A program made the translations under genes and the position numbers. Positions 16,022-26,332 of a DNA stretch of 64,000 nucleotides are shown piece by piece. The stretch's first letter is position 1, and each line of letters begins with the position of its first letter. A model generated the notes under the pieces. That model did not search any database. It was given only the letters and a program-made list of their open reading frames with translations, and was not told the origin of the DNA. Source of the stretch: an uncultured Clostridia bacterium (lineage in GTDB: Bacteria; Bacillota; Clostridia; Christensenellales; Borkfalkiaceae); assembly GCA_947624965.1 (NCBI GenBank), contig CANQMN010000004.1, positions 1 through 64,000 of the forward strand. The letters are read 5' to 3'.

Positions 16022-17191
16022 TCATAAACTCTTTTCGAGAATTTCGAGGATCTCTTCCCGCGTGAGCGTCTTGTAGCCGCCGTCCATGACGAGCGTGCTC
16101 GCCGCGATCCCCTCCAACATATCGCGCGTTACGCCGAGCGCGCCGAGGGACATCGCGAGCCCCAGTTTGCGCATCCACGCCTCCATCGCGTCCAGCCCGC
16201 GCCGCGCCGTCTCCTCCTCCGTCTCTCCCGCGGGGACGTTCCAGACGTTTGTCGCATAGCGGGCGAATTTGTGCGTTCCGTACGGGAGAATGTGGCGGTA
16301 ATACGCCATGGAGACGGCGGAGAGCGTCATGCCGTGCGTCGCGTCGGTGTGCGCGCCGACCGCCTGCCCGAGCATGTGCACCTCCCAGTCGGTATCCTTT
16401 CCCTTCGCGACGAACGTGTTGAGCGCCCACGTCGCCGTCCACATGAGGTTGGAGCGCGCCTCGTAATCGAGCGGGTCCTCCGAGGCGATCTCCGCGCTGT
16501 GGATGAGCGAGCGGAGCAGTCCCTCCATCACGTAGTCGGAAGTGTTGTCGTCCGTGCCCGAAAAATATTGTTCGAGAATGTGCGACATGATATCGTAAAT
16601 GCCCGCGATCATCTGATAGCGGGGAAGCGAATAGGTAAATTCGGGGTCGAGCACGGAGAACTTGGGATAGACCGCCTCGCCGAATACGTGCCCGATCTTC
16701 ATCTTCTGCGCGCGGTTGGTGATGACGGAGCCCCCGTTCATCTCGCTGCCCGTTCCCACCATCGTGAGGACGCACCCCACGGGGATGAGCTTCGCGTCCG
16801 CGGAGGGCTCCTCGAAGCGGATGAAATATTTCTCCCACGGATCTTCCCCGCAATAGGCGGACACGGAGACCGCCTTCGCATAGTCGCAGACGGAGCCGCC
16901 GCCCACGGCGAGAATGAGATCCGCCCCGGCGCGCCGCGCGCGTTCGCACCCCTCGGCGAGCTTTTCCGTCGTGGGATTGGGCATCACGCCCCCGTCCTCG
17001 AAAATATTCTTGCCGCATGCCCGAAGGAGCGCGACGACCTTATCGTAGATCCCGTTCCGCTTGATGGAACCGCCGCCGTAGACGAACAGAACGTTCTTCC
17101 CGTATTTGGGGAGTTCCTCTTTGAGCCCATCGAGCGCGTTCTTCCCGAAATAGAGTTTGGTAGGATTGCAATAGGTGAAGTTTCCCAGCAT
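16022..17191 (-). CDS. Iron-containing alcohol dehydrogenase (BdhA/YqhD-like)
   Basis: 'MLGNFTYCNPTKLYFGKNALDGL', 'FVYGGGSIKRNGIYDKV', 'AVGGGSVCDYAKAV'. Confidence 0.93.
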   Translation of the reverse strand: MLGNFTYCNPTKLYFGKNALDGLKEELPKYGKNVLFVYGGGSIKRNGIYDKVVALLRACGKNIFEDGGVMPNPTTEKLAEGCERARRAGADLILAVGGGSVCDYAKAVSVSAYCGEDPWEKYFIRFEEPSADAKLIPVGCVLTMVGTGSEMNGGSVITNRAQKMKIGHVFGEAVYPKFSVLDPEFTYSLPRYQMIAGIYDIMSHILEQYFSGTDDNTSDYVMEGLLRSLIHSAEIASEDPLDYEARSNLMWTATWALNTFVAKGKDTDWEVHMLGQAVGAHTDATHGMTLSAVSMAYYRHILPYGTHKFARYATNVWNVPAGETEEETARRGLDAMEAWMRKLGLAMSLGALGVTRDMLEGIAASTLVMDGGYKTLTREEILEILEKSL

Positions 17192-17238
17192 AGCCGCCTC
17201 CGTGCGGGACGTCCCGTCCCGCGCTTTTTTACGGTAAT

Positions 17239-17268
17239 ATTATAAGATGATTTGTGGGCGCAAGTCAA
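17239..17268 (-). promoter_or_regulatory. Sigma-A promoter TTGACT-N18-TATAAT for ADH-metY
   Basis: Reverse strand of 17239-17268. Confidence 0.55.
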
Positions 17269-17329
17269 GAAATTTTTTCAAAAAACCGCCCGCACAGCAG
17301 GCCTTCTATTCTGCTCTCGGCTGTTTTGC

Positions 17330-17850
17330 ACCTTTCTCCCCCCTCCCCTATCCCTCCCCCTCGCGTTGCGAGGGGGAGGGTAAGAAGGGACAAAGAGGGA
17401 AAGAAAAGAGACAAACAAGGAAGAGGGCAAAAACGGAGAGCAAACACAAGTTCCACTCCCTCCCACTCGCGTTGCGAGTGGGAGGGTAAAAAACAAAGGG
17501 AGAACAAAAATAGACACCTCCCCCTTGGAAAGGGGGAGGGTTGGGTGGGGGTTGAAATGTGCCGCGGTGTTTCTCTGTCCGCTCCCGCTCCCGCTCCCCC
17601 TCCCCCCCCACCCTACCCTCCCCCCTCACGATGTGAGGGGGGAGGTAAGAGAGACAACACGAGGGGGTGGGTAAGAAAGGAAAAAACGTGCGGCAGGAGA
17701 ACAAGAGAGACGGCGCGACGGGAAAATAGGCGCTTATCCCCTTTCCAAGGAACGAAAAACAACAAGGAAAAATAAAAAACAGAGAGCAAAAATAGACACC
17801 TTCCCCCTTTCCAAGGGGCGAAAAACAAGGGAAAATAAAAGGAAGGTAAA
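17330..17850. repeat. Array of G/C-rich hairpin repeats
   Basis: Copies near 17338, 17456, 17514 and 17595, plus degenerate copies near 17740 and 17800. Confidence 0.9.
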
Positions 17851-17872
17851 AATGGGACAGCGGAGATCCTTA

Positions 17873-17912
17873 TAAAAAACCGACCGTGCGGACGGTCGGT
17901 TTTTTTATTCTG
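17873..17912 (-). terminator. Intrinsic terminator
   Basis: AAAAAACCGACCGT-gcgg-ACGGTCGGTTTTTTT. Confidence 0.75.
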
Positions 17913-17920
17913 TTTTCTCT

Positions 17921-18772
17921 TCACGATTCCGTTTTCTCTTCCGCGCGATGGAAGTATCGCAGATACGCCTTGCGGCAATATTTGCAGACCTGTCCGTCGT
18001 CGGCGGGAACGCCCGCGAATGAATACGCGCCGTTGACGCGCCATCCGTTGAGAAGGGAAATTTTGAGGGCGTCCTTGGGACAGCTGAACGCGCAAGCCAT
18101 GCACCCCGCGCACGAATGCGCGAAAAAGGGCTTCCCGTCCTTCATGGAGATATTCCCCTGCGGACATTTCTTTTCGCATGCGCCGCACCCGACGCATGCT
18201 TCCGTCGGCTTGAAACGGTGTCCGATGACGGGCATTGCGGTGTGTTCGATGCGGAGCGTAAACGCCGCCATGCGCTTGAAAACGTTGACGCCCTTTTTGT
18301 TGCGCGCCCCCTCCGACATTTCCCGCGCATACCTTGCGGCGAGCAATTCGGCGTCTCGCCACATGCGCGCTGCCATCTCGTCCGAGTGGCGGAATATGAT
18401 ATTATAGGGCATGACGAAGTGAAATTCGCCGCGCACGTCGTACCCTCTCCGCTTCAAGATCCTGCGGGGAAGAATGACGGAAGCGTCGTTCATCGTTACG
18501 GGCTCGCCCGACGTCTTGAAGAAATACACGGGCTTTTTCGCCGAACGGGGCATTTTTTTACAGAAGGCGAGCACGGGCGCGGGCGCGTTGAACGCATGCA
18601 CGGGATAGCCGATCGCGAGAAGATCGTACGCCGCCGCGTCGGGATATTCGCTCCCCGCGCGGATGAGCGCGACGTCCGCCTCGTGTCCGAGCGCGCGCCA
18701 CTCTTCGGCGAGCCGTTCGGCGACCTTCTTCGTGTTCCCCGTGCCTGTAAAGACGTAGAAAAGAGCTCTCAT
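17921..18772 (-). CDS. EFR1-type flavodoxin-like domain fused to 4Fe-4S ferredoxin
   Basis: 'FYVFTGTGNTKKVAERLAEEW'; 'CVGCGACEKKCPQGNI' and 'CAGCMACAFSCPKDAL'. Confidence 0.9.
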   Translation of the reverse strand: MRALFYVFTGTGNTKKVAERLAEEWRALGHEADVALIRAGSEYPDAAAYDLLAIGYPVHAFNAPAPVLAFCKKMPRSAKKPVYFFKTSGEPVTMNDASVILPRRILKRRGYDVRGEFHFVMPYNIIFRHSDEMAARMWRDAELLAARYAREMSEGARNKKGVNVFKRMAAFTLRIEHTAMPVIGHRFKPTEACVGCGACEKKCPQGNISMKDGKPFFAHSCAGCMACAFSCPKDALKISLLNGWRVNGAYSFAGVPADDGQVCKYCRKAYLRYFHRAEEKTES

Positions 18773-20313
18773 TGCGCGTCGTCAAGCCGCCTCATGACCG
18801 ACTTGCCCTCGTCGTCCAGATCGTAGACATAGTTCTCCTCCGTCCCGTGGGAATCGTACCACACCTGCGCGAAGAAGGGGACGTGTTTGGAGAGGCGGTC
18901 GAAGTCCCACGGCGTGGGCTGGCAGCAGACGGGACACCAGTGCCCGCCGCGCAGCACGGTGTAGGGGCTCGCCTCGAATTCGTGCCCTTCGTGGCACTTC
19001 CACAAGATCTTGCGGTACGCCGCGCCCTTTTCCATCTCCTCGGTGAGCGTCTCGCCCCCGCGGAAGCGCGCCGCTTCCCGCATGTCCTCGATCGTCCACT
19101 CCGAAATGTCCTTGCTCTCGTCGTACCCGTGGTCGAGGAGGGCGGCGTTCTCCGTCTTTCTCATCTCGTCGTAATCGCCGAAGTCCCCCTTTGCGATGAG
19201 TTTGAAGCCCTCCCACTTGTCGGGCAGAGCCTTCGCCTGCTCCATGCTGCCGAACGTCGCCGTAACGCGCGCCGTGTCGCCGTTTTTGACCCAGCGGTAG
19301 GGCGAATTTTTATGGTTGCGGAGCTTGCGGAAGAGGAAGAGATCGATGAGCCCCTTGGGCACGAACCGCCCCAGCTTGTACAATTTGTGCTGTGAACCGA
19401 TCCACTTCCAATACTCATGCACGTCGTCGCGCTGGTAGTGGAAGAGCTCTTCGAGTTCGCCGCCGTCATAGAACCACAGTCCGTGAAAGTTGCGCGAGGC
19501 GAGGTATTTGGGCTTGAAGAACTTTTCCGCCGAGCCGCCGATGATGGCAAACCCGTCGTTAAACGTATCGTAGCCCGTCTCCATGCCCTTGAATCCCGCG
19601 CCGATGTTGTAGATCTTTTTCCAAAATCCCGGCACCTCGCCCGCGTCGTCCCGTTCCAAGATGCGCTTGATGAGGTAGCCGCTGTCGCGCGAGCTCACCC
19701 ATTCGAGGGGAGCGTTGGGCGCGGTGTGGAACATGAGCCCGTCGGAGATGTTGTCGTGCATCATGTTGGGATGGAGCATCGCCGTCTGGCGGAGCACCGC
19801 CCAGCAGTCGAGCCCCGCGTCGAGACAGTACCGTTCGCCGTACAGTTTGTGCATGGCGTAGTGGTCGAAGGGGCTCACGAGCAGGGGATCGCCCACCCGC
19901 CCGAAGGGATGCTTTTCGTTGCGGTTGCCGTAGAGGGCGACCGTGGAGATATGGATATATTTGGGCTGCGGCGAACACCGTTTCACGGCGTCCACCAGCG
20001 CGACCGCGCCGAGCAGGTTGCACGCGTAACTCGCCGCGGGGCTCGCGTCCGAGCGGGGCGGAATGACCGCCGCCATGTGCACGACGTGCGTTACGTCCTT
20101 TACGAGCGCATCGCAGACAGCGGCGTCCGCAATGTTCCCGCGCACAATCTCGATGCGCTTGCCGTATTTCTTTTTGAGTTGTTTCGCGAGCTTATCGTTC
20201 TTGCTTTTATCGGAAAGAAGCACGCGCGCAAGCTCGACGCATGCCAGTTCCATACTCTGTGCAAGCGCTTCTCTTCCCATGTTCCCGCTCACACCCGTCA
20301 TTGCGACTTTCAT
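18769..20313 (-). CDS. NAD-dependent epimerase/dehydratase with C-terminal Zn-finger-like domain
   Basis: 'MKVAMTGVSGNMGREAL', 'YAMHKLYGERYCLDAG'; C-terminus 'ILWKCHEGHEFEASPYTVLRGGHWCPVCC'. Confidence 0.85.
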   Translation of the reverse strand: MKVAMTGVSGNMGREALAQSMELACVELARVLLSDKSKNDKLAKQLKKKYGKRIEIVRGNIADAAVCDALVKDVTHVVHMAAVIPPRSDASPAASYACNLLGAVALVDAVKRCSPQPKYIHISTVALYGNRNEKHPFGRVGDPLLVSPFDHYAMHKLYGERYCLDAGLDCWAVLRQTAMLHPNMMHDNISDGLMFHTAPNAPLEWVSSRDSGYLIKRILERDDAGEVPGFWKKIYNIGAGFKGMETGYDTFNDGFAIIGGSAEKFFKPKYLASRNFHGLWFYDGGELEELFHYQRDDVHEYWKWIGSQHKLYKLGRFVPKGLIDLFLFRKLRNHKNSPYRWVKNGDTARVTATFGSMEQAKALPDKWEGFKLIAKGDFGDYDEMRKTENAALLDHGYDESKDISEWTIEDMREAARFRGGETLTEEMEKGAAYRKILWKCHEGHEFEASPYTVLRGGHWCPVCCQPTPWDFDRLSKHVPFFAQVWYDSHGTEENYVYDLDDEGKSVMRRLDDAQ

Positions 20314-20499
20314 ACCGTCCTCCGTGTTTCATTGGCGTCGTATTTCAGTATAAAATGTTTGCACGAAAATGTCAACCGCTGTAATGAATTTATATGACGG
20401 AATTTCGCTTTTTTCCGCCTATCGCGCCCGCGCGGAGGAAAACTCCGCCCGCCTGTTGTGCGGACGGTTTTTATTATCCTTCGCCTTTTGGCTGTTTTA

Positions 20500-21095
20500 C
20501 GCCTTGTTTGTCCTCTTCCCCTCGCGTTGCGAGGGGAAAGTGAAACCACCCCCCCCTCCCCCTCGCAACACGAGGGGGAGGGGAGAGAAAGGAAAAGCGC
20601 GGGAGGGTACCAACTTACCTCCCCCTTTCCAAAGGGGGAGGTAAAAAAGACGAGCGAGCGGGAGAGTAAGATAAGACCATAGAGGGAAAGAGGAGAGACG
20701 AACGAGGGGGAGAGGAACAAGAACAACAAAGCGACAAGAGAAAATAGACACCTCCCCCTTTCCAAGGGGGAGGGTTGGGTGGGGGTTGAGACTGCCGCGG
20801 CGTTTCTTTGTCCGCTCCCCCCCTCTCTATCGTTCGCACGTATTGTGCCGCCGAAGGGCGACACGAGGAGCGAAGCGACGAAGTACCCCTCCCCCCACCC
20901 TACCCTCCCCCCTCACGATGTGAGGGGGGAGGTAAAAAAGACGAACAAGGGGAAGGGGAACAAGAACAACAAAACGCAGGGGGAAAGTGAAACCCCTCCC
21001 CCCACCCTACCCTCCCCCCTCACGATGTGAGGGGGAGAGGTAAAAAGACGAACGTGCGGGAGCGGAACAAGAACAACAAAGCGACAAGGGACAAT
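20500..21095. repeat. Array of G/C-rich hairpin repeats
   Basis: Copies near 20515, 20545, 20615, 20745, 20885 and 20992. Confidence 0.9.
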
Positions 21096-21211
21096 AAGTA
21101 TTTTCCGCTTTGAAAAAACCGCGCGGCGAGCGCGCGGTTTTCGATTGGGTAAAAACGGGGAAATGCCGTCTGCCCCCGAAAATTTCCGTGCCGAAAGGCA
21201 AAATTTCCCGC

Positions 21212-23389
21212 CTACCGCTCCCCGCGCCGATCCTTGCGCATCGTGAGCGAGATCCTGCCCTTCTTTTCGTCCGCTTCGAGCACCCAAACGGTTACGACCT
21301 GCCCCACCGAGAGCGCCTCCGAAGGGTGTTTGAGAAAGCGGTCCGAGATCTGCGAGATGTGGACGAGCCCGTCCTGATGTACGCCGATATCCACAAACGC
21401 GCCGAAATCGATGACGTTGCGCACCGTCCCCGTGAGCTCCATGCCCGGTTTCAAGTCCTTGATTTCGAGCACGTCCGTGCGGAGAAGAGAGGCGGGCAAC
21501 TCCTCGCGCGGGTCGCGCCCCGGTTTTGCGAGCTCGGCGGCGACGTCCGCGAGCGTGGGTTCGCCCACGCCGCACGCCTGCGCCGCGCGCGCCCTGCCGT
21601 ATTCCCCGATCCGCGCGGAGATGTTCCCGAGCCGCCCCGCGCGCACGTCGTCCACGGTATAGCCGAGCAGGGAAAGCAACTTCTTCGCCGCGCCGTAACT
21701 TTCGGGATGGACGGCGGTGTTGTCGAGCACCTCGTCGCTCTCGGGAACGCGCAAAAAGCCCGCGCACTGCTCGAACGCCTTCGCGCCCAGCCCCTTCACG
21801 TTGAGAAGTTCCCCGCGCGCGCGGAACAAGCCGTGCTCCTCGCGATATTTCACGACGCGCTCCGCCGTGGCGGCGTTCAGCCCCGAGACGTGCGAGAGAA
21901 GGGAAGCGGAGGCGGTGTTTACGTCCACGCCGACCGCGTTCACGCAGTCCTCCACCACGCCGTCGAGCGCGGCGGAGAGGCGGTTTTGGGGCATATCGTG
22001 CTGGTACTGCCCCACGCCGATGGACTTGGGGTCTATCTTCACGAGCTCGGCGAGCGGGTCTTGGAGCCGCCGCGCGATGGAGACCGCCGAGCGGAGATTT
22101 ACGTCGTATTCGGGAAATTCCTTCGCGCCGAGCGGGGACGCTGAATAGACGGACGCGCCCGCCTCGTTGACGATGGCATAGGAGACGTTCGCGTCCTTGC
22201 CGAGCTGTTCGATGAGCTCCGCCGTCATGCGCTCCGTCTCGCGGCTCGCCGTGCCGTTCCCGATCGCGATATGGGAGACGCCGTGCTTTTTCACGAGACG
22301 GGTGAGCGTTTGGATACATTCCCGCTTCTGCCGCTCGCCGTGCGTGGGATAGACGACCGCCGTATCCAGCACCTTGCCCGTTCCGTCCACGACCGCCACC
22401 TTGCACCCCATGCGGTAGCCGGGGTCCAGCCCCATCGTTACAAATCCCTTGACGGGCGGTTGCATGAGAAGGGGCTTCAAGTTGAGCGCGAACTGCCCGA
22501 TGGCGCCCTCCGCCGCGCTCTCGGTGAGCATGGCGCGGACTTCGCGCTCCGCCGAGGGTGCGATGAGGCGGTCGTAGGCGTCCTCCGCCGCCGCCCGCAC
22601 GAACGCCGAGGACGCGCAGGGCGTCCGCTTGACGACGCGGCGGCACACGATCCCGACGGCGGCGTCGCGGTCGGCCTCCACCGTAACTTTCAAAACGCCC
22701 TCCCTCTCGCCGCGGTTGACGGCGAGCACCTGATGCCCGCGGATCGCGCTCACCGCGGAGGAGAACGCGTAATAGTTGCGGTACACGGTGTCCTCGGGGT
22801 CCTTTTTTGCCGCGGAAGCGGAGAGCCGCCCGTATTTCGCCCAAAAGTCGCGGACCGCTTTCCGCACGGCGGCGTCGTCCGAAATGCGTTCGGCGACGAT
22901 ATCCGCCGCACCGCCGAGCGCGGACGCCGCGTCGGGGACGCCCGCCTCCGCGTTCACATATGCCTCCGCCGCGCGGAGAGGATCGGGACAGGAGGGCGAC
23001 TGCGCGAACAGCGCGTCGGCGAGCGGCTCCAATCCCCTTTCCCGCGCGACCGTCGCGCGGGTGCGCCGCTTTTGCTTGTAGGGGCGGTACAGGTCCTCCG
23101 TCTCCGCGAGCGTGGGCGCGTCGTCGATCTCCTTTTCGAGCGCGGGCGTGAGTTTGCCCTGCGCGGCGATCGCGCTCTTTACCTCCTCCTTGCGCGAGAC
23201 GAGGTTGCGCAGATAGACAAGGCGGTCGGCGAGTTTGCGGATGGTCTGGTCGTCCATCGCGCCGTGCATCTCCTTGCGGTAGCGCGCGATGAAGGGAACG
23301 GTGTCCCCCTCGTCGAGCAGGGAAACGATGTTTCCCACATATTCTTCCTTGACGCCGAATTCGGCGGCGAGCGTTTTACGGATATCCAT
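21212..23389 (-). CDS. tex: RNA-binding transcription accessory protein Tex
   Basis: 725 aa; 'VPFIARYRKEMHGAMDD', 'LGLDPGYRMGCKVAVVDGTGK', HhH region, C-terminal S1 'GTVRNVIDFGAFVDIGVHQDGLVHISQIS'. Confidence 0.96.
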   Translation of the reverse strand: MDIRKTLAAEFGVKEEYVGNIVSLLDEGDTVPFIARYRKEMHGAMDDQTIRKLADRLVYLRNLVSRKEEVKSAIAAQGKLTPALEKEIDDAPTLAETEDLYRPYKQKRRTRATVARERGLEPLADALFAQSPSCPDPLRAAEAYVNAEAGVPDAASALGGAADIVAERISDDAAVRKAVRDFWAKYGRLSASAAKKDPEDTVYRNYYAFSSAVSAIRGHQVLAVNRGEREGVLKVTVEADRDAAVGIVCRRVVKRTPCASSAFVRAAAEDAYDRLIAPSAEREVRAMLTESAAEGAIGQFALNLKPLLMQPPVKGFVTMGLDPGYRMGCKVAVVDGTGKVLDTAVVYPTHGERQKRECIQTLTRLVKKHGVSHIAIGNGTASRETERMTAELIEQLGKDANVSYAIVNEAGASVYSASPLGAKEFPEYDVNLRSAVSIARRLQDPLAELVKIDPKSIGVGQYQHDMPQNRLSAALDGVVEDCVNAVGVDVNTASASLLSHVSGLNAATAERVVKYREEHGLFRARGELLNVKGLGAKAFEQCAGFLRVPESDEVLDNTAVHPESYGAAKKLLSLLGYTVDDVRAGRLGNISARIGEYGRARAAQACGVGEPTLADVAAELAKPGRDPREELPASLLRTDVLEIKDLKPGMELTGTVRNVIDFGAFVDIGVHQDGLVHISQISDRFLKHPSEALSVGQVVTVWVLEADEKKGRISLTMRKDRRGER

Positions 23390-23407
23390 ATTTCTCCTTT
23401 TTTGCGT

Positions 23408-23438
23408 GCAAAACGCCCCTTCCCGATGGGAAAGGGCG
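23408..23438 (-). terminator. Intrinsic terminator of the pfl operon
   Basis: Minus strand CGCCCTTTCCC-atc-GGGAAGGGGCG followed by TTTTG. Confidence 0.5.
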
Positions 23439-23444
23439 GCTTGG

Positions 23445-23729
23445 TCAGGACCTCAAAACGACGAGCGCGACGATGACGGCGACGACCGCCGCCGCGCCGA
23501 ACACATACCCCGCGATCTTCCACTTTTTGCGAAGCTTTTCGTCCATGGGGCGGTACCCGAGCGGCGTAAGTTCCCCGCCGCAGTGCGGGCACTTCGTCAT
23601 GTGGTCGAGCGCGTCCCCGCCGCAGTGCGGACAGACGACGACATGCTTTTGCATGCGCGCCCGCTGTTTTTCGGCGCGCTTCGCCCGTTTTTGCTCCTCG
23701 TCCTCGCGGACGGTCGTTCCCTTTTTCAT
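23445..23729 (-). CDS. Small Zn-ribbon membrane protein
   Basis: 'VCPHCGGDALDHMTKCPHCGGELTPLGYRPMDEKLRKKWKIAGYVFGAAAVVAVIVALVVL'. Confidence 0.7.
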   Translation of the reverse strand: MKKGTTVREDEEQKRAKRAEKQRARMQKHVVVCPHCGGDALDHMTKCPHCGGELTPLGYRPMDEKLRKKWKIAGYVFGAAAVVAVIVALVVLRS

Positions 23730-23966
23730 TTACATCGTCTCGTGGATGGTGCGGGCAATGACGTCGTTCTGCTGTTCGCGCGTGAGCTTGATGAAGTTGA
23801 CGGCATAACCGCTCACGCGGACGGTGAGCTGGGGATATTTTTCGGGATGCGCCTGCGCGTCCAGAAGCGTGTCGCGGTTGAATACGTTCACGTTGAGATG
23901 ATAGCCGCCGTCGCTCACATAGGCGTCGAGCATGTTGACAAGATTTTCGGTCTGCTTTTCGGACAT
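23730..23966 (-). CDS. Free-standing glycyl-radical domain of pyruvate formate-lyase (GrcA/YfiD-like)
   Basis: 78 aa ending '[57 protein letters not shown]'; own SD AAGGAG. Confidence 0.9.
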   Translation of the reverse strand: MSEKQTENLVNMLDAYVSDGGYHLNVNVFNRDTLLDAQAHPEKYPQLTVRVSGYAVNFIKLTREQQNDVIARTIHETM

Positions 23967-23991
23967 ATTCGTTTTCTCCTTGATTTTATCG

Positions 23992-26031
23992 TCAGTCGTC
24001 TTTCCCGAGGGAATCGGGCGTAACAGAGAAGGTGTTGGAAATGCCGTCCCGCGCGTGGTCGTAGGGAAGTTTCGCGACCGATTCGAGCGAGGCGAGCGCG
24101 CCGCTGCTGTCCCTTCCGTGCATGGGATTCGCGCCCGGGGCGAGCGGCTCGCCCTTTCTGCGCCCGTCCGGCGTGTTGCCCGTGTTCTTCCCGTACACCA
24201 CGTTGGACGTGATCGTGAGAATGGACATCGTGGGAATGGAGCCGCGGTAAGTCGTGTGTTCCTTGATCTTATCCATGAACGTGCGCACGAGCCAGACGGC
24301 GATGTCGTCCGCGCGGTCGTCGTTGTTGCCGTACTTGGGGTAATCCCCCTCGATGCGGAAATCCACGACGATGCCGTCCTCGTTGCGCACGGGATAGACC
24401 TTTGCGTATTTGATCGCGGAGAGCGAATCCGCCGCGCAGGACAGCCCCGCGATGCCCGTCGCGAAGAAGCGGCGCACCTGCGAATCGTGCAGTGCCATTT
24501 CGAGCGCCTCGTAACAATATTTATCGTGCATGTAGTGGATGACGTTGAGGGTGTTCACGTACAGCCCCGCGAGCCAGTCCATCATGCAGTCGTACTTCTT
24601 CACGACGGTCTCGTAATCGAGCGCGCCGTCCCCCGAGACGGGCGTAAATTCGGGCGAAACTTGCAGGGGGGCGTTCGTTTTGGGGTCCTTCAAGAGCTCG
24701 TCCTTGCCGCCGTTGATGGCATAGAGGAGACACTTCGCGAGGTTGGCGCGCGCGCCGAAAAATTGCATGTCCTTGCCGACGCGCATGCTCGAAACACAGC
24801 ACGCGATGCAGTAATCGTCCCCCATTTCGGGACGCATCAGATCGTCGCTCTCGTACTGGATGGCGGACGTCTTGATGGAGGTCTCCGCACAGAATTTTTT
24901 GAAATTATAGGGGAGCTGTTTGGACCAGAGCACCGTGAGGTTGGGCTCGGGCGCGGGTCCCAAATTTTCGAGCGTGTGGAGCACGCGGAAGCTCGATTTC
25001 GTTACGAGCGTCCTGCCGTCCAGCCCCATGCCGCCGATGCTCTCGGTTACCCATGTGGGGTCGCCGCTGAACAGCTCGTTATAATCCTTCGTGCGCATGA
25101 ATTTGACGACGCGCAGTTTCATCACGAAGTGATCGATGAGCTCCTGCGCCGCCTCCTCGGTGAGCGTTCCCTCCGCGAAGTCGCGCTCGAAATAGATGTC
25201 GAGGAAGGTGGAATTTCTGCCGATGCTCATCGCCGCGCCGTTCTGATCCTTCACCGCGCCGAGATAGCCGAAATACAGCCACTGCACCGCCTCCTGCGCC
25301 GTCTCCGCGGGGCGGGAAATATCGAACCCGTACATCATCGCCATCTCTTTGAGCCGCCCGAGCGCCTTGATCTGCTCGGCGATCTCCTCCCTGTCGCGGA
25401 TCTTATCGGGCGTCATGTCCCCGTCGAGGAGCGTCTTGTCCTTCTGCTTGCACGCGATGAGATAGTCCACGCCGTAGAGGGCGACGCGGCGGTAGTCCCC
25501 CACGATCCTGCCCCTTCCGTACGTATCGGGCAATCCCGTGAGGATGTGTGCGTGGCGGGCGCGGCGCATCTCGGGGGTGTACACGTCGAACACGCCCTCG
25601 TTGTGCGTCTTGCGGTATTTCGTAAAGATCTCGCGCACCTCGTCGTCCAGCTCGTATCCGTACATGTTGAGCGCCTCTTCCGCCATGCGGATGCCGCCGA
25701 ACGGTTGGAGCGCGCGCTTGAAGGGCTTGTCCGTTTGAATGCCGACGATCTTTTCGAGACTGCGGTCGAAATAGCCCGCGTCGTGGCTGTTGACGCGAGA
25801 AACGATGTCCGTATCGGCGAGATACACGCCGCCGCGGGCGCGCTCCTCCTTGGAGAGCTCCATCACCATGTTCCACAGCTTTTTCGTCGCCTCCGTGGGG
25901 GGAGCGAGAAAGGAGCCGTCTCCCTCGTACGGCTTATAGTTGCGCTGGATAAAATCGCGCACGTTTACATTGCCTTCCGACCACTTTCCTTCCCGGAATC
26001 CGCGCCATGCCTTTTCAAACATTTCCATCAC
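23992..26031 (-). CDS. pflB: Pyruvate formate-lyase core lacking the glycyl-radical domain
   Basis: 679 aa; active-site '[29 protein letters not shown]'; ends '[26 protein letters not shown]'. Confidence 0.93.
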   Translation of the reverse strand: MMEMFEKAWRGFREGKWSEGNVNVRDFIQRNYKPYEGDGSFLAPPTEATKKLWNMVMELSKEERARGGVYLADTDIVSRVNSHDAGYFDRSLEKIVGIQTDKPFKRALQPFGGIRMAEEALNMYGYELDDEVREIFTKYRKTHNEGVFDVYTPEMRRARHAHILTGLPDTYGRGRIVGDYRRVALYGVDYLIACKQKDKTLLDGDMTPDKIRDREEIAEQIKALGRLKEMAMMYGFDISRPAETAQEAVQWLYFGYLGAVKDQNGAAMSIGRNSTFLDIYFERDFAEGTLTEEAAQELIDHFVMKLRVVKFMRTKDYNELFSGDPTWVTESIGGMGLDGRTLVTKSSFRVLHTLENLGPAPEPNLTVLWSKQLPYNFKKFCAETSIKTSAIQYESDDLMRPEMGDDYCIACCVSSMRVGKDMQFFGARANLAKCLLYAINGGKDELLKDPKTNAPLQVSPEFTPVSGDGALDYETVVKKYDCMMDWLAGLYVNTLNVIHYMHDKYCYEALEMALHDSQVRRFFATGIAGLSCAADSLSAIKYAKVYPVRNEDGIVVDFRIEGDYPKYGNNDDRADDIAVWLVRTFMDKIKEHTTYRGSIPTMSILTITSNVVYGKNTGNTPDGRRKGEPLAPGANPMHGRDSSGALASLESVAKLPYDHARDGISNTFSVTPDSLGKDD

Positions 26032-26053
26032 CCGTAAAAATATATAGTATCGT

Positions 26054-26332
26054 CTATGCCCGCGCCTCCGCGAGCTTTGCGTCCAGCCAAAGTCCGAGGA
26101 TCTCCTCGGGCTGATATCCCGTCGCCACGGCGAAGGGCGCGCCGTCTTTGAGCACGACCGTCGCGGGGACGCGGTCCACGCCGAGCGCTTTTATGCGCGC
26201 CGCCGTCTCCGCCGAAGCCTCGATCGTCTGCAATTCCACGCCCCGTTCGCGCGTGAGTTTTCTCAAAAGGGGAAGCATCGACACGCAGTTCGCGCATCCC
26301 TCCCCGCTCACCGAAAGTACGACGACGTTCAT
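26054..26332 (-). CDS. Thioredoxin-like protein
   Basis: 92 aa; '[24 protein letters not shown]', '[13 protein letters not shown]'; overlaps pflA by 4 bp. Confidence 0.7.
   Translation of the reverse strand: MNVVVLSVSGEGCANCVSMLPLLRKLTRERGVELQTIEASAETAARIKALGVDRVPATVVLKDGAPFAVATGYQPEEILGLWLDAKLAEARA

Noticed and set aside
17254-17775. 173-aa Pro/Lys/Arg-rich ORF
   Set aside because: Produced by the G/C-rich hairpin repeats; low complexity with no homology signal.
23730-26031. pflB broken by frameshift (pseudogene)
   Set aside because: The core ends cleanly after GKDD and the small ORF has its own ATG and SD with full conservation of the radical motif; gene fission explains it better.
23932-26037. 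701-aa plus-strand ORF over pflB
   Set aside because: Antisense shadow of a clearly identified PFL.
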